From Aphrocallistes beatrix (taxonomy: Eukaryota > Porifera > Hexactinellida > Sceptrulophora > Aphrocallistidae), in assembly GCA_963281255.1 (NCBI GenBank), contig OY725504.1, positions 2,976,001 through 3,040,000 on the forward strand: 64,000 nt of DNA, written 5' to 3'. This document shows, piece by piece, positions 54,762 through 64,000 of the stretch (its first letter is position 1; every line of letters starts with the position of its first letter). Under the pieces are notes generated by a model. That model was given only the letters and a program-made list of their open reading frames with translations, searched no databases and was not told the origin of the DNA. The position numbers and the translations under genes are program-made.

Positions 54762-55056
54762 ACGAACACTGAAAACAGAAATCCGAGAGAAAGACTGGTT
54801 TCGTTTATGTCTGATTGTGCCAGATCTGAAAGCACGAATGTCGTTCGAAGCTAAAATGAATATTCTGATTCACGAGGGTTACATAGCGAGAGACCTGACG
54901 CGACTGTGCGAATTGATGTCAGTCATTAAGCGTCATGACATTGAATCCATCTTACGAAATCACCAGGACGTGATTTCTATCATTCCGACTGATATCGATT
55001 TTGTGAAAATATTTAAGAATGAAGTTGCAATTCTTGAGGAAGAGACTCAAAAGTAG
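54762..55056 (+). CDS. Death-effector-domain-like protein, 3' end only
   Basis: Open frame from the gap to TAG, about 97 residues. It does not match the C-terminal part of amylases. The pattern 'FRLCLIVPDLKARMSFEAK', then 'LIHEGYIARDLTRLCELMS', then 'IKRHDIESIL' resembles the helix order of a DED domain (compare the FADD phrase 'LLRELLASLRRHDLL'), with the 'RHD' element in place. A coiled acidic tail follows. A decayed relative with matching 3' flank is at 63440-63582. It is probably a separate gene whose start is in the gap. The DED assignment is by eye and moderate. Confidence 0.5.
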
Positions 55057-56600
55057 GACTGCCCCTTTTATAAATAATTAGTTTAATTTGTATAGTGGCC
55101 TACTTCTTAAATACCCGAGTAGCGTTTTTAGTTTTTATTTATTCTTCCCGAACATTTCTTTCTTAATTTTGCCATTTTTGTTTGAGTAGATTTGTCACAA
55201 GAGTTTAGGATTTTATTTTTGTGATTGTTTGCATTGGTATTGTATACCGGGCTTGTCCAGCCTTTTTGTTCGCTGGCCAAATAAGGGATTCTTTAGCTAC
55301 TCAAGGGCTGCACGACCTTGAATATATCAAGTTACATAATGAATGTTATTTATTTGGGGGATGACGTTAACGCGGATTATTTTAGAAAATTATACTCTTC
55401 AGAAAATCACTACTTAATTTATTTAATAATAGAAAACAAATCTCATGTGGTAGTTAGTATCTAGCTGTTGATCAGTGCAGTGTTTTAGATTTAAAAATCC
55501 GTGAGATACCTAGTTATGTTAACTAAGAATGCAAACTCATTCCTAACTAAAAGGTGAAATAAAGGATCTGACGAAGGCTAGCTTGCAACTAATTGAAGTT
55601 ATACACAAATAACAAAACTTGAAATAATTTCTCACCTTCAAACTGATAAGCAGGCTACCTCTACCACTACACCCTAATCTAACCCAGTGTATAAACTAAA
55701 CTTGTGTATTATTTATTCTTGAGACCCCATTCTTTAGTGTACTATGATAAGTTTGTATTCTAATTGATCTCTAATTGTTTTACGAATTTTTATACTAATT
55801 GTAATTCATTTAACTGAAGGACAAATAGGATATTCACAATATGAATTTAAGGAAGCCACACTGGGTCAATTTGAGAAGGTTCTTGTATTGGGCAGTCGGA
55901 ATATGTCCTACAAAATATTGAAATATGTCTTGCAACAGGGGTCAGTAAGTGTGGTCCGCATGCCAAGTTTTGGCGGTATGCACGGGCATCAGGAACTATG
56001 AACAAAATCCTCAATTTTATTCTACAACTGATTAGAATCTGATTACTCATTCTTTAAGCACTAAATACAAATTTAGGTCTAAGCGGCCCCGAGGTCCTCA
56101 ATATATTTGTAGTAATAGAAATGTCAAGAAAGACACCCAATTCTCGCGATGGTCCCGTCCCATTTCGGATTTCAGCATGTCCCATTGTCCCTCTTGATAG
56201 GCTAATGGTCATTACTATAATAGTTTCGGACTATGTCTTACAATACGGAATATGTACTGCATATCATATTTACCATGTAAGCACGTGATTATTTTTATTT
56301 CCTTTCCAATAAACTTCCTTTCAACCCAGTTTTGGGCTTCATTCCCATAAAAGTCAATTTTCTTTAATTTTGCCAATTGACAAAAACTTCTGTTTAGCAT
56401 ATACGGATATTGACTTTCTACTTATGTGCAGTTTGTGAACTTGAACCGTGTGCTGATTCATTTACTGTATTTAAGGAATGATGGTGTCTCTGAATAACTG
56501 AATTTGATTCATCTTCTTTCGTCTGAAAGCTCATATCGAGTCGTCGGAATAAGAATAATTTGAAGTAGAAATAAGAACTAGAACCTGCGAGGTAAGAATA
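55057..56600. repeat. Intergenic region with decayed hAT-like ends
   Basis: 55057-55200 is homologous to 63583-63700 (3' flank of the DED-like relatives). 'gggcttgtccagcctttttg' with 'aagggctgcacgacc' (55250-55320) and 'caggggtcagtaagtgtggtccgcatgcc' (55928-55960) with 'ctaagcggccccgaggtcc' (56077-56098) look like hAT-type termini, but no target duplication could be fixed. No gene. Confidence 0.4.
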
Positions 56601-57130
56601 AAACCTAAAATGTCACAAAGTACCCCCTCACGAATAAAAATGCCGCGTTACACTCAATTGGATACCATTTCAAAACTAAAATGTCCCCTTTCACTAAGTT
56701 CTTATACATATCAATCTCCAAAATGTTCACTTTCGCTACTCCCTCCAATTTTAGGTCTTACGTATTCCTACTTAAACATTAGGTCTTATTCCGATTCCCA
56801 CTCATATCAGCTCCCTTCAACTCAAAAAAACCCCAACCTATCCTAAACCTATCTTACCTATCCTATTAATACTGTTGCGTGATATCTTGAGATCCTAGTA
56901 TTAAGTAAACATGGGTGATTTAGTACCGTGATATCTTGAGATTAATAAGTAATATTTTGAGATATCATAGCATTCTGAGATTTTTACGTTCCCATATCTG
57001 CTATTGCGTAGTCGGATCACATTCCAATACCTGGTGCATCATAGCAGTTCCTTTCAAACGCCCATGAAATTCGCATAATATCAACTTTAGTCGTACCACT
57101 TTTTGAGTTGCTGTGCCGCGCCTGCAAATA
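56600..57130. repeat. Repeat sequence related to the adjacent foldback element
   Basis: 'ataaaaatgccgcgttacactc' and 'aaaatgtcccctttcact' resemble 57633-57705 inside the next element and, inverted, about 61030-61060. At 56870 a TA is followed by CTGTTGCGTGATATC, close to the end of the element at 57137, then 'gatatcttgagat' recurs three times. The inverted right end is not seen. Confidence 0.45.
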
Positions 57131-57136
57131 AGAGTA

Positions 57137-58527
57137 CTGTTGCGTAGATTCGTGAGATCGTAGATCCGTGAGATTCTTATACTATATAACCATGGATAGT
57201 TTTCTAGCGTAGAATTCTGAGATTATCCGTAGAATCGTGAGATTTTGTTCCGTTTACTCAAATCACCTTATGGTTCAACCGGTTTCATCATAACTTGATA
57301 ACCACCGCCACTAAATAGTCTCACTCGACACAATTTACTTGGTAAAACCCCATATGGACCATGGATGAATTTTATTTGGCATTTATGGTCCATAGGGAGT
57401 TTTACCGGGGTGCATGCATTTGTCAGAATTTTGAAGCTGTCATTTGTCAGAATTATCCTAGTTGTCACTTGTAAGAATGGTTTTTAGGACTGCTGTCACT
57501 TGTCAGAATGGTTTTTAAGGAATGGCGGATGTTTCGTCACTGATACTTCTTTGAATGAAATTAAAGAATCACTACTTTCATTCTCCCATTCATTCTACCA
57601 AATAATAAATGACAATCACCCCCCCCCCCCCACGAAATAAAAAAACCACTCTCGCGTGCCACTTTATATTATTTCAAACTCAAAATGCCCACTCTCACTT
57701 TCCTACCAATTCTATTCAACTTCATGTTTCCCAACAGTTTGTAATTCCATTCTAAAATATCAGCGACGGAACCTCCGCCATTCCTTAAAAACCATTCTGA
57801 CAAGTGACAGCAGTCTTAAAAACCATTCTGACAAGTGACAGCAGTCTTAAAAACCATTCTGACAAGTGACAGCAGTCTTAAAAACCATTCTGACAAGTGA
57901 CAGCAGTCTTAAAAACCATTCTGACAAGTGACAGCAGTCCTAAAAACCATTCTGACAAGTGACAGCAGTCTTAAAAACCATTCTGACAAGTGACAGCAGT
58001 CCTAAAAACCATTCTGACAAGTGACAGCAGTATTAAAAACCATTCTGACAAGTGACAGCAGTCCTAAAAACCATTCTGACAAGTGACAGCAGTATTAAAA
58101 ACCATTCTGACAAGTGACAGCAGTCCTAAAAACCATTCTGACAAGTGACAGCAGTCTTAAAAACCATTCTGACAAGTGACAGCAGTCCTAAAAACCATTC
58201 TGACAAGTGACAGCAGTATTAAAAACCATTCTGACAAGTGACAGCAGTCCTAAAAATCATTCTGACAAGTGACAACTAGGATAATTCTGACAAATGACAG
58301 CTTCAAAATTCTAACAAATGCAACTCCCCCGTTTTACCATAGTAAATTGTGTCGCGTACCACAATTTGGTGGCGGTGGTTATCAAGTTACGATTAAACTG
58401 ATTGAACCATAAGGTGATTTGAGTAAACGGAACAAAATCTCACGATTCTACGGATAATCTCAGAATTCTACGCTAGAAAACCATCCATGGTTATATAGTA
58501 TCAGAATCTCACGGATCTACGCAACAG
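57137..58527. mobile_element. TA-flanked inverted-repeat element with one-sided 31-bp array
   Basis: Ends CTGTTGCGTAGA and TCTACGCAACAG with TA on both sides (57135-57136, 58528-58529). Arms of about 400 bases are inverted ('taccatggatag'-type, 'ccttatggttcaa', 'gataaccaccgccac'). The right arm carries about 16 tandem copies of a 31-bp unit (57790-58285), whereas the left arm carries only about two inverted copies (57465-57525). No ORF. Confidence 0.8.
57790..58285. repeat. 31-bp minisatellite, about 16 units
   Basis: Unit 'aaaaaccattctgacaagtg' plus 'acagcagtcyt', period 31 (for example 'accattctg' at 57791 and 57822). Units differ at a single dinucleotide ('tctt', 'tcct', 'tatt'), with a partly alternating order. 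There are no unique spacers, so it is a satellite and not a CRISPR-like array. Confidence 0.9.
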
Positions 58528-58529
58528 TA

Positions 58530-59165
58530 CTACTTAAACAGTTTGGGATCATTTCCCTTCAGGAATAGGAACATCTTATCATACAAGTGCTCTCGTCCCT
58601 GTAAAGTGTTATACTATAACACTGCGATCGAAAGTTTGTAAGTATCAGCTTTCTACGACTGACAATTCCTCATCAGAAAGGACATACATTTACATCTTTG
58701 TAATTAGATACTTTTAGTATATCTTTATTAACTACAAGATTAGCTGTATAGAATTATTTTGAACGGCGTTATATCATGATTAACGACGTTTTAGTTCTAA
58801 AAGTCTAAGACTTTCATGCTCTCATAAACTAAATAATGGTATTTCATGATAGCTATTATTACCCTAGCCCTTCTAAACACTTTCGACTCCTTTAAAATTC
58901 TTGTCAACTTAGGCTCAATACTCAGCGAATTCTACCTTTCAGTAGGGTTGATATATGTTCGGGTTTGGTTGATTTTGTCCGACCTGAAGGAATTTACTCT
59001 TTCTTGCATAAATAATACTAACGTACAAAATTTGCCATAACATCACATAGTTCCTATTTAACCTTGTTATTTATCTATTATGTGACTGAAATACACAATT
59101 AATACTTGTATAATCTCAATAAGGTAGACATGAATCTAAAATGTGAATTATACTTTATATGCTAC
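58530..59165. other. Intergenic, no gene seen
   Basis: AT-rich; the ORF at 58846-59040 has no recognisable motif. No repeat borders recognised. Confidence 0.35.
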
Positions 59166-59167
59166 AA

Positions 59168-60252
59168 TCTTATATATTAAAATGCTAGGATTATTTTTTT
59201 TGTGTTTGTCCGAATTGATTGAAGAATTGGGAAGTCATAGAGATGTGAAAATTGGCATGTAGGTGTCAAATGATATGACTACGATTAAGTTCTAAGATCT
59301 AAGCGAAATTTTCGCATCTCTGCAAAAAAATGGAAAACAATTTTTCACACCTTTTCTATACAAAATCAATGACTATACAATCACAATAGAAATCATTGTA
59401 CGACACTACAATAGATCGTCATTGTTATTAATACTTCAAAGCCACAACTTATGTTTGATATCTTAAATGTATTACAGTCAGGGTCGCTTATTATGAACAC
59501 CTTGGGGACCAAAAATTCTGTTCATAATAGAGAGACTTCATATTAAGCGAACTCGACCTAATACAAATCCTATGGAACCTGTTGAATTGGGACCAGAGAA
59601 TTAGTTCATAATAAACGAATGTTCAAATTAAGTGGGTTCATAATAAGCGAACCTGACTGTATAGTGTTTGGCAACAAATAAGATTATCTGCATATTTTCA
59701 CACCTTTATATACATATTTTCACACCATTTGATGAATTTTGAAAATAATGCTAGAGAATAGGTGACATGGGGTTTTCAGGGGTGTAGATTTCGAATATCA
59801 TATTTTCGAGTAAATTTGATAATTAATTTGTTTACTTTTGTTTACAATAGATACATAAAGTAAACAAATCTCAAAAATATACTAGAAACTTGCTTTCAAC
59901 GGTTGACATGGGTTTTTTAGGGGTGTAGATTTCGAATATCATATTTTCAGATCTATATGATAAATTATTTTTTTACTTTTGTTTACAATAGATACATAAA
60001 GTAAACAAATCTCAAAAATATGCTAGAAACTTGCTTCCAACGGTTGACATGGGGTTTTTAGTGCTGTAGATTTTGAATATTATATTTTCGGATCCATATG
60101 AGAAATTATTCGTCGCCCTTTGTTTACAATATTTATATAAAGGAAAAAATTCCAAAATATGTCTGATTGAGTGACTCCAGGCGCCCGCAGGGCGACTCTG
60201 CGGACACACAGTGTCCGCAAGCCGCGCAGCGCAAGCAAGCGAAGCGTGCTTG
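59168..60252 (+). mobile_element. Helitron-like element, family 2, complete, with nested MITE
   Basis: From TCTTATATATTAAAATGC (after A) to the hairpin CAAGCGAAGCGTGCTTG ending CTTG before T. The interior holds about three 115-bp units ('ggggtgtagatttcgaatatc', 'tttgtttacaatagatac'). The 3' 80 bases are the same GC-rich tail as family 1, although the 5' ends differ. A TA-type MITE is inserted at 59475-59659. It ends 125 bases before the second Rab-like gene. Confidence 0.7.
59475..59659. mobile_element. 185-bp MITE, CAGTCAGGGTCGCTTATTATG family, copy 2
   Basis: Ends CAGTCAGGGTCGCTTATTATG and the complement of 'cataataagcgaacctgactg', with TA on both sides (59473-59474, 59660-59661). Same length as the copy at 50780-50964. 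Confidence 0.85.
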
Positions 60253-60377
60253 TAATACATATTTACCATATCTTCTGAACAAGAGTAATTTAATTGTTGA
60301 GAGTAATTTAATTGTGACAAGAGTAATTTAACTTTTACTTGAATTTTTTGTGATTCTAGAATTTTGGTTATTATCCG

Positions 60378-62002
60378 ATGGCCCGTTCACATTATGATTA
60401 TTTTTTCAGAATTTCAGTAGTTGGAGCTCCTATAACTGGCAAATCAAGTCTAGTGAAGCAATTTATCTTTCCTGATCTCTTTGTTACCTCTACAATTGAA
60501 TATATCCCAACAATTGGGTTTGATTTTAGTAATAAACATATTTGTTTGGATGGAAACCTTTTAAGAATTCAAATTTTCGATACATTTGGAGTTGAGCGAG
60601 TACCTTCTATAGCTAAAGCTAGTTGTAAAGTGTCGAATGGATTGATTGCAGTCTATGATGTATGTGATGCAAAAAGCCTCAGTATGTTGAAGTAAATAAC
60701 AGTACTCCTTACTATTAAAATTCGATTAATGTGTATGTATTTTTTTATAATTTATTCAGTTTTCATTGCTGTACAATGCTGATGCGTAACATGACCTATA
60801 TACCAAGGCAGTGGGGTGCGCTGCATTAGTGCGAATTTGGAGAGTTGGCATTAGCTCTACTAGAGTTTTTGAATGGTGTTGGTATTAATTCTACTCAATT
60901 TTGGGAGAGTTGGCATTTATTCTACTCGCGTTTTGGAGAGTTAGAATTAGTTCTACCTGATCTTTTGAGAGTAGACATTCGTTTAACGGAAATATGATCG
61001 CTGGGAAAAATAGTCGGTGAAAGTGAAAGTAGGCATTTTAATTTCGTGAGGGGGTGGTTGAATGGCATTTTAGGAGGCATAACAATGAGCAAATACCAGG
61101 AATTGAGAACTAATTACACCTCTCCAAATTCGTACTAATGTGACAAATGCATACACCTCAGGTGATGCAGGGGTTTTATTTCTGGACCATGGATGAACTA
61201 GTATATCCCCATGCATTATCATATCATTGGAAATATCTCGCTTCCTATGTACAATAGGTCAAGGAAATATAGTACCAGCATATATAAACATATACGTATA
61301 ACAGTACTTGAATCTATTATCAAAATATGTTTGTCATCATTATATAGCGCAATAGCCCATATTTAGAACAATATGGTGATTTTCTATACAGTCTCAAAGG
61401 TATCATTAATGTCATGTTACAAACCGATTTATACCAAATATCAGATGTAGGATTTCTTTGTGCAATAATTATCCATATTTTCCGCGAAATTCCATCACTT
61501 CCGGTTTTTAAAGGCATAAATTAATATTTCATCAACATGTGTATGTAGCATATATGTCTAATTTATGCCTCTGTTCTGGTGCCAGTTGGTGCTATAGTGG
61601 AGCTGCACTATCGGTCTGTCGACCGACATTTTTGAATAAATTTGAATGAAATAGTTTTTATTAACATCATTTTTATTCATAGATTGCCTAGCAGTTTATT
61701 TCGAAAGTGCGAAGGAATATGCTCGAGAGAATATCAAGGTCATTCTCATAGGCATTAATAATGATTTGAAGAATGAGAGAGAAGTAAGTTATGGCAGAGC
61801 CAAAGCATGGGCAGATGAAGTTAATGTACCGTACTATGAAGTCAATGTTTCTGATCATCTTCAAGTGGATAATCTATTCATTACACTTGTCAGTATGCTG
61901 TTGAAGGATAAACTTGCTCGTGATGAGAGTTTGAAATTTAAAAAATCTAAACAGCAAAGAGCTGTAAAGATTCCACATCGACACAAGTGTATTCTCATAT
62001 AA
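60378..62002 (+). CDS. Rab/Ras-like small GTPase with degenerate motifs and CaaX end, copy 2
   Basis: Exons 60378-60681 and 61683-62002 (intron about 1.0 kb, CTCA|GTATGT to TTCATAG), 207 residues. The intron sits at the same codon as in the gene at 23641, and exon 2 is nearly identical to it over 'NEREVSYGRAKAWADEVNV'. G1 'GAPITGKS' and G2 'PTIG' are intact. G3 is 'FDTFGVE' with valine 72 at the catalytic glutamine position. G4 is 'INND' instead of NKxD (Asp kept), and G5 lacks SAK. It ends 'HKCILI', a CaaX box. It has diverged from copy 1 mainly in exon 1. The intron is filled by three repeat fragments. GTP hydrolysis is probably impaired. Confidence 0.8.
60706..60740 (+). mobile_element. 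Helitron-like family 1 5'-end fragment in Rab-like intron
   Basis: TCCTTACTATTAAAATTCG then 'attaatgtgtatgta', identical in order to the 5' end of 29080-29604. Nothing of the rest follows. Confidence 0.55.
60834..61140. mobile_element. Short inverted-repeat element in Rab-like intron
   Basis: Ends CATTAGTGCGAATTTGGAGAG and the complement of 'ctctccaaattcgtactaatg' are inverted. Inside, 'gagagttggcatt' repeats three times with period about 55. Target duplication not resolved. Confidence 0.6.
61200..61625. mobile_element. Foldback-family arm plus 'ctgcactatcggtctgtc' repeat
   Basis: 'accagcatatataaacat', 'gtcatcattatatagcgcaat' and 'atggtgattttctatacag' match one arm of the palindromic elements. 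It is followed at about 61597 by 'gagctgcactatcggtctgt', also present in the 32-35 kb megarepeat. Confidence 0.5.
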
Positions 62003-62154
62003 TGTATATGTATATACTCTTCTTTTAAGTGCTGATATTCTGATATGAGAGAAATTGTATTGTTTGATATGTGTAGGGCATTTCTGGAGGCAATGTTTTG
62101 CTGACATATGACATGAATTTTCTTAATTCCCTTCTCTTCTAAATATTTTCGGTT

Positions 62155-62227
62155 AATAGGGTTCTTCCCTTAATCGGGACAAAAGTCCTCTGGCCGATGT
62201 GACCCTATTAAGCGGAGTAAACTGTGT
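62155..62227. repeat. Decayed TA-type MITE fragment
   Basis: 'cttaatcgggacaaaagtcc' and 'ccctattaagcggagtaaactgtg' resemble the ends of pogo-like MITEs and the phrase at 45440-45475 ('cgattaagtggagtcacctgta'). Confidence 0.4.
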
Positions 62228-62427
62228 TTAGGCTTCAGTAGTAGCTAAAAACTGCAATTATAATATCATTTTCTTTCTGATTGTAAAAATGATTCAGGAT
62301 TGCAGACGTTAATCTATGGCAGATATATGTGTTAAAAGTATATTTTGCATTTCGAGATAGATCACTTCATCATTAATTTATTAAGTTAACATGTTTCATA
62401 TAGAAGTATGCAAATGTAAACTAAATA

Positions 62428-63425
62428 TCCTTACTATTAAAACTCGATTAATGTATATTTATTTATTTATTTATATACAGTGGAACCTCCATAATCCGAC
62501 ATTCAATGGGAGACGAAAAAAATGTCGGATTATCGAATAACCTCCATAATCCGACATTTGTGGAAAATCAGCAAAATGTCGGATTAATAACCTCCACAAT
62601 CCGACAATATTTGACAGGCGAATAATTTGTCTGATCAAAGAGGTAAAATAACCTCCATAATCCGACATTATTTGAAAGAAGAATAATTTGTCGGATTATG
62701 GAGGTAAAATAACCTCCACAATCCGACATTTTTTGATAGACGAATAATTTGTCGGATTATGGAGGTAAAATAACCTCCACAATCCGACATTTTTTGATAG
62801 ACGAATAATTTGTCGGATTATGGAAGTAAAATAACCTCCATAATCCGACATTATTTGATAGACGAAAAAATTGTCGGATTATACAGGTCGAATTTGCATT
62901 ACTGGAAAATCATTAAATTGTCGGATTCCGGAATAGCGAGGTGTCTGATTATAGAGGTTGTTTTCTATAGAAAAACGATCCGTGAACAGAAATAATGTCG
63001 GTTTAGAGAAATGTCGGATTACAGAGGTGTCGGATTACGGAGGTTCCACTGTATAATGTCAACTCATCATGGAATTATGACGTCATTGTCACATTTTTAA
63101 AAGTTAAGCAACACAGTTATTCGGGCATAACTCAGCCATTATAGGAGATAGCAGGCTGAAATTTTAATAGAATATGTATACTAACATATCTCACATATGA
63201 TGCAACTATTATCAAAAAATGATGACTCATCACTTTGTTATGACGTCATCATTACTCATCAAAATTTGGTGATTTTTCGAGTGATATCGATTATAAAACT
63301 AAGATGGACATATTTAGAGATGATATCTCCCTTATAATTAACCAATGTCACCTCCAGGCGACCGAAGGGAGCCTCCGGCGGACGTGTCCGCCAGCCGCGC
63401 AGCGCAAGCAAGCGATGCGCGCTTG
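62428..63425 (+). mobile_element. Helitron-like element, family 1, copy D, with nested pogo-like MITE
   Basis: TCCTTACTATTAAAACTCG after A to the hairpin CAAGCGATGCGCGCTTG and CTTG before T. Removing the nested element at 62478-63051 leaves about 420 bp collinear with copy A, apart from loss of the segment between the 5' end and 'gtcaactcatcatggaatta'. No protein. Confidence 0.75.
62478..63051. mobile_element. pogo/Tigger-like MITE with internal hairpin array
   Basis: Ends CAGTGGAACCTCCATAATCC and the complement of GGATTACGGAGGTTCCACTG, flanked by TA (62476-62477, 63052-63053). The interior is four to five tandem copies of a 60-base unit, each starting 'ataacctccayaatccgaca' and ending 'tgtcggattatggaggt', so each unit is itself a copy of the two ends facing each other. 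Confidence 0.85.
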
Positions 63426-63439
63426 TATCAATGAAAACA

Positions 63440-63582
63440 GATGTTGATCATTAAGCGTCATGACATTGAATTAATCTTGTGAAATCACCAAGACGTGCTT
63501 TCTATAATTCAGAATGATTCCTATTTTGTTAAAAGATTTGAGAACGAAGTTGCAGTTCTTCAGAAAGATACTGCAAAGTAGA
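63440..63582 (+). pseudogene. Decayed fragment of the DED-like gene family
   Basis: The sequence reads 'IKRHDIELIL', then a stop (tga), then 'NHQDVLSII' and later 'FENEVAVLQKDTAK' and a TAG, clearly related to the last 48 codons at 54762-55056. The flank to about 63700 is also homologous to 55057-55200. It begins directly after a Helitron-like 3' end (63425). Confidence 0.65.
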
Positions 63583-64000
63583 ACAGTCACTGTTATAAAT
63601 GGTTAGTTTGCCGAATTGTATAGTTGCCTATTTCTAAAATAAAAATCTCTAACATTGTTTGTTATTTTAATTTGCTATTTTTGTTTGAATAAGTTTGTCC
63701 TGTTCCTACAATGATACAATCAGTGAAGGATTAATCGGGATGCCGAAGGAGCCCTGGCTCCCGGACTCGCGGCTTTACCAAGTACTTTGTAAGATGTAAA
63801 ATTGAAAATTATCGAATTATTTATATACGTTTTACAACCAATACCGTTGGATTTTTTTAAGGGCTAGAGCTGGTGGTTAAAATTTATGAATTTGGCCATC
63901 CAGCCTCACAGACTCTTATTCCGCATCTGTTAAAACACAAAAAATTGCTAATGCGCAGAGCGACGAACGAAATCTTTGATTTGCTCTTATGAGGTGCGTA
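63583..64000. other. Window end, no gene seen
   Basis: The first 120 bases match the 3' flank of the DED-like gene; the rest holds nothing I recognise. Confidence 0.4.

Noticed and set aside
54545-54835. Minus-strand ORF across the gap
   Set aside because: It is mostly undetermined residues and is opposite two coding stretches.
57790-58285. CRISPR-like array appearance
   Set aside because: Repeats are immediately adjacent with no unique spacers; the setting is eukaryotic and inside an inverted-repeat element.
1-64000. Search for tRNA and rRNA genes
   Set aside because: No convincing A-box and B-box pair or rRNA core sequence was found on reading; a covariance-model search would be decisive.

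Overview
This is a piece of an AT-rich animal nuclear genome. Genes are split by short GT..AG introns (214 bp to about 2.5 kb). Protein content is metazoan: the mTORC2 subunit Rictor, meckelin/TMEM67, proteasome PSMA1, the cytochrome oxidase assembly factor COA4, a syntaxin-like pair and NHL-repeat and Rab-like lineage genes. A 200-base run of N marks a scaffold gap. Several starts lie directly after an AG acceptor, as in spliced-leader trans-splicing, which has been reported for glass sponges and ctenophores. A hexactinellid-type sponge is my best guess, at low confidence.

Layout. 1-14.5 kb: two diverged copies of one segment (about 1.1-8.4 kb and 10.3-14.5 kb), each carrying a single-exon gene for a syntaxin-like protein with two N-terminal helical domains and a cut-off SNARE motif, plus many repeats. 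15.5-16.6 kb: a frameshifted multi-membrane-span gene (minus), related to the intact one at 30.4-31.6 kb. 17.2-18.4 kb: a decayed mobile-element ORF. 19.5-20.7 kb: an NHL-repeat protein. 23.6-24.5 kb: a two-exon Rab/Ras-like gene with damaged nucleotide-binding motifs; its paralogue is at 60.4-62.0 kb. 25.6-27.6 kb: a broken Tc1 element with a Helitron-like element inside it. 27.6-28.8 kb: a type II membrane glycosyltransferase-like gene. 32.1-35.7 kb: a large direct and inverted minisatellite block. 36.7-45.8 kb: RICTOR in seven exons, with a Harbinger-type element carrying a Myb-like gene in one intron. 46.9-53.5 kb is the gene-dense core: meckelin, PSMA1, a STELLO/DUF288 protein and COA4, all on plus. 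53.9-55.1 kb: the 5' part of a secreted alpha-amylase and, across the gap, the 3' end of what looks like an unrelated death-effector-domain-like gene. 55-64 kb is mostly repeats around the second Rab-like gene.

Non-autonomous mobile elements dominate the non-coding space. Many can be delimited to the base by terminal inverted repeats and target duplications: TA-duplicating elements, hAT-like elements with 8-bp duplications, a Harbinger-like element with a 3-bp duplication, kilobase hairpin foldback elements, and Helitron-like elements that begin TC, end in a hairpin plus CTTG, and sit between A and T. There is no operon-like functional grouping. The core genes are housekeeping (mTORC2, cilium, proteasome, Golgi, mitochondrion), while the flanks hold lineage-specific multigene families.
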